Shown here: positions 46,723-52,555 of the stretch, piece by piece
Position numbering within the stretch: the stretch's first letter is position 1
Layout: every line of letters starts with the position of its first letter
Origin: FEN-1297 sp963710735
GTDB lineage: Bacteria > Bacteroidota > Ignavibacteria > Ignavibacteriales > Ignavibacteriaceae
Length of the DNA: 64,000 bases
Reading direction: 5' to 3'
Assembly: GCA_963710735.1 (NCBI GenBank)
Contig: CAVQBN010000004.1
Location: 186,001-250,000, forward strand
Translations under genes and position numbers: made by a program
Notes under the pieces: generated by a model
The model's input: the letters and a program-made list of their open reading frames with translations, nothing else
The model's database searches: none
What the model was told of the DNA's origin: nothing

Positions 46723-46974
46723 ATGAAATTAACTTTAATTATAACACAAAATTGTTCTACTTGTCTTCGCGCAGAAAAAGTATTAAGAAATATCGTTATA
46801 AATTTTCCGGATATTTCTTTGAATATTGTTGATGTAAATGATTATGAGGGGAAAGCTATTAGTATTGTGCCTGCTCTTCTGATAGATGACGAATTGTTTT
46901 CATACGGTGATGTAGATGAGGTAAAGCTTTTATCCAAAACTTCAGATCAACAATATTTAACAAAATCGAAATAA
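46723..46974 (+). CDS. Small thioredoxin/glutaredoxin-like protein
   Basis: An 83-residue protein with the strand-loop-helix of a thioredoxin fold and the redox pair Cys-Ser-Thr-Cys (TQNCSTCLRAEKVL) at 11-14. The cis-Pro region SIVPALLIDDELFSYG is also present. The length fits mini-thioredoxins that accept electrons from a reductase or relay a redox signal. It follows the Crp/Fnr gene by 60 bp, with a palindromic operator candidate between them, so it may be regulated separately or act with the cysteine-less flavoprotein nearby. Start ATG. Confidence 0.75.
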   Translation: MKLTLIITQNCSTCLRAEKVLRNIVINFPDISLNIVDVNDYEGKAISIVPALLIDDELFSYGDVDEVKLLSKTSDQQYLTKSK

Positions 46975-47083
46975 CTCATCTGACAAATACAAATGTGATT
47001 GAGATTAGGCTATATAATATTGGGAATAAAATATTTTAAATGTTTAATTATTAATTAGAACTCAAATAAGCTTATGCTACATA

Positions 47084-47770
47084 TTAAACGATATCATCTT
47101 TAACTTGTAATAATCTTTTTATAGTAGTTAAGATACTTGTACTTTCGGAATTCCATTTATAAATAAGCCAGCCTAATATAGTCCCGAATGCTAAATGCGC
47201 TATACTTACAGTTACTGCAAATCCCCATCCGAATTCAACTCCGAAATGCCCGACTCCAAGTGCAACTACAACAGGACTCATCATAAAACCAATTCCTATT
47301 AGTATTCCATAAATAGTGCCCAGCCATTTTTTCCCTCTTCCAAATATGATGCTGTATATAATCCCGAAAGAAGCACCGTTCCAGAAATGATAAGACCAGC
47401 CGGCAATGTTAGATAAAGTATCCGGCCCGTTAGCAAATTGATTTAACAACAGAACGCCCATTAGTTTTGGTAAATCACCCGGCATTCCGCCCAGGTGAAA
47501 ACCGGTTTCACGAACTATCTCCAAACCTATAGTTCCAATTAATCCAGCTATGAACCCGTTTCTAATTTGTTTACTTAAATCATGTAATCCTAAAAAATAG
47601 CTTAAAGCAAACCCAATTATCAAAACTGCTATCGAAGGAAGAAGAAAATTTACGGCCAGATCACTAAGGGCAGCATAGCCGGCTTGCGATATAACAAACA
47701 GATTTGGACTAACACCGGCAGCTAATAAAACTATAATGCTTAATGCTATTTTTTTATATTCATGTTTCAT
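47084..47770 (-). CDS. Polytopic membrane protein of unknown function
   Basis: A 228-residue protein from ATG 47770 (MKHEYKKIALS); the frame is open to 47827, but those codons overlap a terminator. Five or six hydrophobic segments are visible (for example FLLPSIAVLIIGFALSYFLG and GFMMSPVVVALGVGHFGVEF), with several Gly- and His-containing turns. It resembles the DUF6789-type proteins nearby in having a Gly-rich helical pattern and a terminal FGTILGWLIYKW, but I cannot assign a family firmly. It follows the DUF302 gene after a terminator. Confidence 0.6.
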   Translation of the reverse strand: MKHEYKKIALSIIVLLAAGVSPNLFVISQAGYAALSDLAVNFLLPSIAVLIIGFALSYFLGLHDLSKQIRNGFIAGLIGTIGLEIVRETGFHLGGMPGDLPKLMGVLLLNQFANGPDTLSNIAGWSYHFWNGASFGIIYSIIFGRGKKWLGTIYGILIGIGFMMSPVVVALGVGHFGVEFGWGFAVTVSIAHLAFGTILGWLIYKWNSESTSILTTIKRLLQVKDDIV

Positions 47771-47811
47771 TTTCTGTTTCCAGCTTAATTTACAAATAAC
47801 ACGTTTATTAA

Positions 47812-47840
47812 AAATGGTTGAGCACAAAGCCCAACCATTT
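47812..47840 (-). terminator. Intrinsic terminator after the DUF302 gene
   Basis: On the minus strand AAATGGTTGGGC pairs with GCTCAACCATTT (one G-U) around TTTGT, followed by TTAATAA after the T-rich stem end. It lies 12 bp past the DUF302 stop and separates that gene from the membrane protein gene downstream. Confidence 0.8.
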
Positions 47841-47851
47841 ACATACTTTTA

Positions 47852-48331
47852 TTATTTAGTAAGCATTCCCGTAAGCATCTCTAATTTTTCATCCAGCTTT
47901 TGCGCAATCATTTGAATCTTATCATTTTTAAAAGTAGCAAGCTGATCTGAAGGTTTTACATAGTTCACGTAAGTTTTACCGTCTGTACCTTCATAAATAT
48001 TAAGCCTTACCGGGACAGCAACACCAACCCCACGGTCTGCGCTGAATAATTTATTACCTACTTGCGGATTGCCTACAAACAGCGAAATTGCATTAATAGA
48101 AAGCCCTGTCATAGATAGCACTTTACCCTGGTTTAATTCTGATAAAACCATCATCCCGTTTTTTGCCACTAATTCCCGCACTTCTTTTACCGTATTATCA
48201 AATGATTGTTTTGACTGAACAGTAACTACGCCTGAACTCTCAGCAAACAGTTGGTTTGACTGCAATAATGTTCCGGAAAATAATATTACTGCAAATAATA
48301 ATGCAGCTAAACTAAAATTGAATTTCTTCAT
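47852..48331 (-). CDS. Exported DUF302-domain protein
   Basis: A 159-residue protein with a signal peptide (KFNFSLAALLFAVILFSGTL, ending near LFAES). The mature part is a DUF302 fold: SKQSFDNTVKEVRELVAKNG, then VGNPQVGNKLFSADRGVGVAVPVRLNIYE cut by short loops, and the terminal helix. DUF302 proteins are small periplasmic or cytoplasmic domains of unknown biochemistry, often beside redox or metal-stress genes. The promoter region holds the 18-bp palindrome at 48405. A terminator follows, so this is a one-gene transcript. Confidence 0.85.
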   Translation of the reverse strand: MKKFNFSLAALLFAVILFSGTLLQSNQLFAESSGVVTVQSKQSFDNTVKEVRELVAKNGMMVLSELNQGKVLSMTGLSINAISLFVGNPQVGNKLFSADRGVGVAVPVRLNIYEGTDGKTYVNYVKPSDQLATFKNDKIQMIAQKLDEKLEMLTGMLTK

Positions 48332-48404
48332 GATACCGACTCCTTAAATTTTTAATAATTATTTTAATGTCTGTTGTTAATCTATAAGCCAACGGAAGAA
48401 CCTT

Positions 48405-48422
48405 CTGTCAAAAGGTTGACAG
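48405..48422. promoter_or_regulatory. Palindromic operator CTGTCA-N6-TGACAG (site 1)
   Basis: CTGTCA (48405-48410) and TGACAG (48417-48422) with a 6-base spacer, 73 bp before the DUF302 start. The geometry equals Crp boxes (TGTGA-N6-TCACA) with a changed core. The same palindrome occurs at 48967. Confidence 0.7.
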
Positions 48423-48432
48423 TTCTTGACTT

Positions 48433-48903
48433 TTATCTTTCTGCAAATTTTTCTACCAATACTTTCCCGGTTTCTATTTTATATAATTTCCCCAATACTA
48501 TACCGTAAATTAGATGACCTGCAAAACTTGCTATTGCGGTAATCATTGAGCCCGAAAATAATCCGGCAACAAAGCTCATTCCGTTCATTGCACTCATAAT
48601 TGGCATAACTATAATTTGTGCCGTAAGCCATGGCCACAAAGAATATAACGCCCCGCTTTTAAAGGAACTTTCTGTTTTTGTTACGGGCAGATACACTCCC
48701 GCATAAATTAAAGCTAGTGCTATTCCAACCATAAAGTGTGCAATCCACCCAAATGCTAAAGGAAGTCCCATTGTATTTGCAAGCATTGCCGGGATGTTCA
48801 TTTTGATTCCCATCAACGGTGCCATGTAAGTAAATAAGGTCATTGCAGCTGTAGCGGCTATACCGGAAACCAGTAGCGATTTTATAGATAATCTGTTTTT
48901 CAT
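48433..48903 (-). CDS. DUF6789-family membrane protein
   Basis: A 156-residue protein with four hydrophobic segments (LLVSGIAATAAMTLFTYMAP; FGWIAHFMVGIALALIYAG; TAQIIVMPIMSAMNG; FAGHLIYGIVLGKLYKI). The Gly-rich first helix and the terminal FAGHLIYGIVLG match the DUF6789 family, whose function is unknown. It sits upstream of the DUF302 gene in the same direction, and each has its own copy of the CTGTCA-N6-TGACAG palindrome. Start ATG with AAAGAGGTG upstream. Confidence 0.75.
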   Translation of the reverse strand: MKNRLSIKSLLVSGIAATAAMTLFTYMAPLMGIKMNIPAMLANTMGLPLAFGWIAHFMVGIALALIYAGVYLPVTKTESSFKSGALYSLWPWLTAQIIVMPIMSAMNGMSFVAGLFSGSMITAIASFAGHLIYGIVLGKLYKIETGKVLVEKFAER

Positions 48904-49421
48904 TTTACACCTCTTTTTTTGTTAAACATTTTCTGAGGTAAACATAAATCAGTTGTTTGCCTGTTTCTGTCATCTTATTGACAGTTGTATAGATTTTATA
49001 TTTAAATGCTTTGTTTAAAACATTAAGGATGTCCGATTTGTCATAACGGAAGGTTAGTTCAAAAATTTTTCTCTTATTTTGCAAAAGAGCTTTTAGGGCA
49101 TAAAGATTTAAATACTACTCACACATGCCCAACGAAGACGAGTATATTCCTATCTACAAAATAAATTTTACGTAGCAAGTGTTAGAACTTAAAATTTAAA
49201 TAATAATGTAGCTTTTAAGATGCAGAAATAAATATTTAGTGAGTAAGAATCGAATTCTTTAGTATAATTAATTTTCTTATTAAGAATAATATATTTTCAC
49301 TTTTTTAATATTTTTCTTGCTTATTAACAAATAATTTATGAATTTATAATATATAGTTCCTCCTGAGCGGACAGCATTAATTCATATAAAATCTTTCAAT
49401 CATTAAAAATAAGGAGAGGTC
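48904..49421. promoter_or_regulatory. Divergent intergenic region with an operator palindrome
   Basis: 518 bp without a gene, between the DUF6789 gene (minus) and the HEAT-repeat gene (plus). It contains operator site 2 at 48967. The part near 49260-49400 is very AT-rich and should hold the promoter of the plus-strand gene. Confidence 0.45.
48967..48984. promoter_or_regulatory. Palindromic operator CTGTCA-N6-TGACAG (site 2)
   Basis: CTGTCA (48967-48972) and TGACAG (48979-48984) around TCTTAT, 63 bp before the start of the DUF6789 gene. Arms and spacing are identical to site 1, while the spacer differs, as expected of a protein-binding site rather than a duplicated sequence. Confidence 0.7.
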
Positions 49422-49850
49422 ATGAAACCTTACACCATTTTATTGGCCGTAATTTTCTTAATAATATCTTCTTCCGCTTCGATATACTCCCAAGATTCAA
49501 TCAAGGTATTGCCAAAGATAAACAAGAAATCAATTGTAAAAAATTATCTAGAGGGAATGAATTCAAAGAATGAAGGATTAAGAATCAGTTCAGCATATTA
49601 TCTGGGAGAGCGGAAAAGCAGTCAAGCTGTAATTCCTCTTATGGATATGCTTCATATGGACAAATCTCCTTCAGCAAGAATAATGGCGGCATTATCACTA
49701 TTTAAAATCGGTGACGAGAGAGGAATTTATGCTCTGAAGGAAGCGATAACCTTTGATAAAAGCGAATGGGTTAGAAATATGTGTAAGGTTTTTTATCAGA
49801 TGTATTTGACAAATGAAAAGACCGAGAAAAAGAATACAACTGCACAATAA
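49422..49850 (+). CDS. Exported HEAT-repeat protein
   Basis: A 142-residue protein with a signal peptide (ILLAVIFLIISSSASIYSQ) and then two or three HEAT-like helical repeats: GLRISSAYYLGERKSSQAVI, SARIMAALSLFKIGDERGIYAL and SEWVRNMCKVFYQMYL. HEAT repeats usually bind proteins. The start ATG has a strong AAGGAGAGG. It stands alone on the plus strand, and its partner is unknown. Confidence 0.75.
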   Translation: MKPYTILLAVIFLIISSSASIYSQDSIKVLPKINKKSIVKNYLEGMNSKNEGLRISSAYYLGERKSSQAVIPLMDMLHMDKSPSARIMAALSLFKIGDERGIYALKEAITFDKSEWVRNMCKVFYQMYLTNEKTEKKNTTAQ

Positions 49851-50036
49851 TTCTGTTTTTTGTTAGAACAGCGGAAATTTTAAAAACCATTATCAGCATG
49901 GCAGTCACGCAAGTTCCTTTGGAACGCTATGCCTTGATAGAAAGAAATTTCAACAATTACATTTTATTTTTTATTAATAGGATGAGCAAATGATTGGGTA
50001 TTTTATCAGCTAAAGTCGTTAGTCAATTCGATAATT
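49851..50036. other. Intergenic segment with a small inverted repeat
   Basis: No gene seen. GTTCC-TTT-GGAAC is a perfect small hairpin at about 49911-49923, flanked by CATGGC and GCTATGCC. It recalls in style the CATACC-GAA-GGTATG hairpin at 42040, and both may be remnants of intergenic repeats. Confidence 0.3.
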
Positions 50037-50279
50037 CTAGGAAATAACATCTCCATTATTTATCCTTCCGAAAAGGCCTGGAAGAAATTTTTCTATAATC
50101 CTTCTGCCAAGATCTAATAGTGCGTGAACGTGTTTTCCCTGGGGTACCACTTTCAGGTTTTCACAATCAACAGGAAAGATATCCCTTTCAATCAAAATTA
50201 CCTTTTCATAATAATCCGATAAAACTCTGGCAGCTAATAGTCCCCCATACTTGCTCCACTTACAACAGCACTTTTTCTT
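50037..50279 (-). pseudogene. Remnant of an FAD-dependent monooxygenase-like gene
   Basis: On the minus strand the sequence reads KSAVVSGASMG and then, after one base too few in a G run (plus-strand C at 50242-50246), LLAARVLSDYYEKVILIERD, followed by FP and VVPQGKHVHALL up to LPGLFGRINN and a stop at 50037. This is the N-terminal FAD-binding segment of a common NAD(P)/FAD-dependent oxidoreductase family, which normally runs to about 450 residues. Here only about 80 residues remain, without a start codon, and the C-terminal three quarters are absent before the next gene. A single sequencing error cannot explain that, so it is a truncated relic. Confidence 0.75.
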
Positions 50280-50456
50280 TAATTATTAGTTGAACTAGAA
50301 ATCGCTACAGCCTCTGATCAGAATAAATATAAAGTTATTTCTTTTACTTTTTTTTAGATTTTATAATTGGTCAAACTTATGAAAAATTTTCATTTAAGAA
50401 AGGCAGGCCAGACCTGCCATTATTTTCCTTCTAAAATATAAATTAACTTTTAAGCA

Positions 50457-50721
50457 TTAACCGATTACCTTAGCAACTTGTTCGTCAGTCAATATAGGAG
50501 TAGTTTCAAAAATGAGGAAATCGGACCAATCCTGGATCCATTTACCGAAAGCATCTATATTTGAGGTTTCGGCAATGATGAATCCACGGTCGCCGTCTAC
50601 ACTGTGCCATCGGCTTTTCATAGTCAACTCCATCCGGAGGGAGCCCGCCTGTTTTTTTGAATCGCTCTTGAGCATTATCTCTTTTATCAGAAGTAAGTTT
50701 ATATGTTATATGAAAAAGCAT
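50457..50721 (-). CDS. DUF3303-family protein, apparent frameshift
   Basis: From ATG 50721 (AAAGGAG upstream) the frame reads MLFHITYKLTSDKRDNAQER and on to GGLPPDGV. It then continues correctly only in another frame as TMKSRWHSVDGDRGF to the end ILTDEQVAKVIG. Removing one base of the T pair at 50626-50627 gives about 87 residues in the pattern of DUF3303 proteins (small dimeric ferredoxin-like folds): a GGxPPxGV loop, the WH-VDG-RGF strand and the final SDFLIFETTPIL. The function is unknown. It sits next to the MddA-like gene; a link to stress defence is only context. Confidence 0.78.
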
Positions 50722-50847
50722 TTTAATTCTCCTTTCTAATATTTTTAAATATTAAAATTTATTAAAAGTATTCCTTATTCATAATTTAATTATTCTTCAT
50801 TCTAATATTTTACAGAGTAAGGCCCAGAAATCATCCTATATAAAATT

Positions 50848-51618
50848 TTATTCAGAAACCGCTTTACCGGCAGCACCAAACTCTGATGTTTTCTTGGGCG
50901 GCATAGGAATTATTTGAGATACTTCCTGCTGATAACGGATGTATGCGTTACCGTGGAATCTTACTAAATCTCTTTCTTCCAATTGAATAGCAACTAGAAT
51001 ATAACCGGTAGTAGCAAAAGCAAACAATAAGTGTCCCAGGGTCATATGCGGAGCTGACCAGAATGCTATTATAAATCCAAGCATTAGCGGATGCCTTACC
51101 ACTTTATAAAAAAGCGGCTTAACAAATTTCGGATATTCCTGTTCTTTGTTTCTTAGATTCAGATAGACCTGATGAAGTCCGAATAAATTAAAATGATTAA
51201 TAAGAAATGTTTCGAATAATACTATGAACCAGCCAAGAAAATATAAACAAGTTAAAACAGGTGCCAAAGGAGTATTTTGAGTGTTCCAAATTACTTCATC
51301 CATTGGACGCCAGAAAGCAAAAAGTAATATTAAAGCGATGCTTGAAAATAACACATAAGTGCTTCTTTCAATTGGCCTGGGAACTATCTTTGTCCAAACT
51401 CTTTTAAAGCCCTGTCTAGCCATAACACTGTGCTGAATTGTAAAAAGAGAAAGAAGAAGTATATCAATAAGCCAGACTAAATTAGTTCCTCCTTGAAAAC
51501 CTGAATCGATGGATTTGGGAACCACAAAGTTTCCGACAAACCCTATTGCATAAAGGAATGTCACGAAAAATATTGCATAACATATTATTCCGTATAAGAA
51601 AAAAATAATTTTTTTCAT
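50848..51618 (-). CDS. mddA: Methanethiol S-methyltransferase-like membrane protein
   Basis: A 256-residue membrane methyltransferase of the NnrU/isoprenylcysteine methyltransferase group. The segment YAIGFVGNFVVPKSIDSG, the HSVMARQGFKRVWTKIVP stretch with IERSTYVLFSS, and the SAM-binding C-terminal VRHPLMLGFIIAFWSAPHMT with EERDL are the pattern of MddA, which methylates methanethiol to dimethyl sulfide using SAM. Five or six membrane helices are seen. Dimethyl sulfide formation is the likely role, and a methionine gamma-lyase-like gene at 10984 could supply methanethiol. Its upstream region holds an Fnr-like palindrome and a second palindrome. Confidence 0.82.
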   Translation of the reverse strand: MKKIIFFLYGIICYAIFFVTFLYAIGFVGNFVVPKSIDSGFQGGTNLVWLIDILLLSLFTIQHSVMARQGFKRVWTKIVPRPIERSTYVLFSSIALILLFAFWRPMDEVIWNTQNTPLAPVLTCLYFLGWFIVLFETFLINHFNLFGLHQVYLNLRNKEQEYPKFVKPLFYKVVRHPLMLGFIIAFWSAPHMTLGHLLFAFATTGYILVAIQLEERDLVRFHGNAYIRYQQEVSQIIPMPPKKTSEFGAAGKAVSE

Positions 51619-51649
51619 ACAGCCTCCGCCGTTTTTTAATTAATAAATG

Positions 51650-51665
51650 ATTGAATTAAATCAAT
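51650..51665. promoter_or_regulatory. Fnr-like palindrome upstream of the MddA-like gene
   Basis: ATTGA-ATTAAA-TCAAT, with the TTGA-N6-TCAA geometry of Fnr/Anr boxes, 31 bp before the start codon. It may be a binding site for an Fnr-type regulator; AT-rich background makes a chance match possible. Confidence 0.45.
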
Positions 51666-51689
51666 TCGTTTTAGTTAGTGATAATTAAT

Positions 51690-51709
51690 AATGTAATCCG
51701 CATTACATT
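51690..51709. promoter_or_regulatory. 20-bp palindrome AATGTAAT-CCGC-ATTACATT
   Basis: Perfect 8-bp arms around CCGC, 30 bp past the OsmC gene stop and 71 bp before the MddA-like start. The core TGTAA-N6-TTACA has Crp-like spacing. It could be an operator or a hairpin terminator; the minus-strand side lacks a T run, which favours an operator. Confidence 0.45.
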
Positions 51710-51738
51710 TAGTAAGAAAAAGATTAAAGTCTTAAATA

Positions 51739-52323
51739 TTAAACTTCAACTATTGAAAACTCATCCTCAATAGATATAGGGATTGGAAATGAATTTGCAA
51801 TTATATTATAAACCATAGATGATTTTTTACCTAATTCCACTAAAAATTTTTTTTGTTCATTTGAAAGATTTCCTCCTTTAATTCTTATTATCACATGTAT
51901 ATTTTCATTATCATCTGGTTTTTCCGAATAAATTCCTAAGAACGAATGTAAATCAAAGTTGCCTGTTAATTCCGATTCTACATCATCCAGCATAATATTA
52001 TTAGAAGCAGCTTGATAAACTATTGAAGCAGTTAAACATCCGGCTAAAGCATTTAAAACATATTCGATTGGCGCAGGGCCCTGATTACTGCCAAGCAGAG
52101 TCAAAGGGAAATCATTATCAAAAATAAAAGGAGATGTCCGTGTACTATCTTCACTTCCTGCGCCGTAAAAATCCTTTATAATAGCACGGCTGTGCCCGCC
52201 GTTCATCCAGGTATTCTTTACACGAAACTGAAAGTTTGCCAGCTCAGGTTTTTCTTTAACCGCATCGGTTATTTCAAATAATTTATTTATATCAATGCCG
52301 TTTGCTCTTTTCGGTTCTGCCAT
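51739..52323 (-). CDS. OsmC-family protein
   Basis: A 194-residue OsmC/Ohr-fold protein. The helix motif PIEYVLNALAGCLTASIVYQA contains the first conserved Cys. The second, normally before VYN in this family, is replaced by Ser (GKKSSMVYNIIA), so classical Ohr hydroperoxidase chemistry with two cysteines is not expected, as in the YhfA-like subgroup. Residues 30-60 include NTWMNGGHSRAIIKDFYG. It is next to the sigma-54 activator gene and has a -24/-12 promoter candidate in front. Start ATG. Confidence 0.85.
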   Translation of the reverse strand: MAEPKRANGIDINKLFEITDAVKEKPELANFQFRVKNTWMNGGHSRAIIKDFYGAGSEDSTRTSPFIFDNDFPLTLLGSNQGPAPIEYVLNALAGCLTASIVYQAASNNIMLDDVESELTGNFDLHSFLGIYSEKPDDNENIHVIIRIKGGNLSNEQKKFLVELGKKSSMVYNIIANSFPIPISIEDEFSIVEV

Positions 52324-52361
52324 TCTTCTTCAAAAAGTTAAATAACATTTGAACATATTTA

Positions 52362-52377
52362 CGCACACATCATGCCA
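52362..52377 (-). promoter_or_regulatory. Candidate sigma-54 promoter of the OsmC gene
   Basis: On the minus strand TGGCATG-ATGT-GTGCG has GG and GC ten bases apart, as in the consensus TGGCACG-N4-TTGC. It lies 39 bp before the OsmC start codon, and a sigma-54 activator is encoded directly upstream. The -12 part is GTGC rather than TTGC, so it is an imperfect match. Confidence 0.5.
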
Positions 52378-52555
52378 TGTTAAGTATTTTCATTATTATC
52401 GTTTTTATCTAAAAATTAAAAGGAATTAAGAAGTTTAGTTTTAACGATTTTTCGTGAATTATGAAATTTCGTGAACTAACTGGTGAGATTTCGTTAAATG
52501 GTAATAAGATTGCAACATGAATACGAAATACAAATTTAATTGTATGTATTATTTA

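Noticed and set aside
47771..47827. N-terminal extension of the membrane protein at 47084 from an upstream start
   Set aside because: The extra codons cross a hairpin terminator and give a non-natural N-terminus; ATG 47770 starts a plausible MKHEYKK and the first helix follows.
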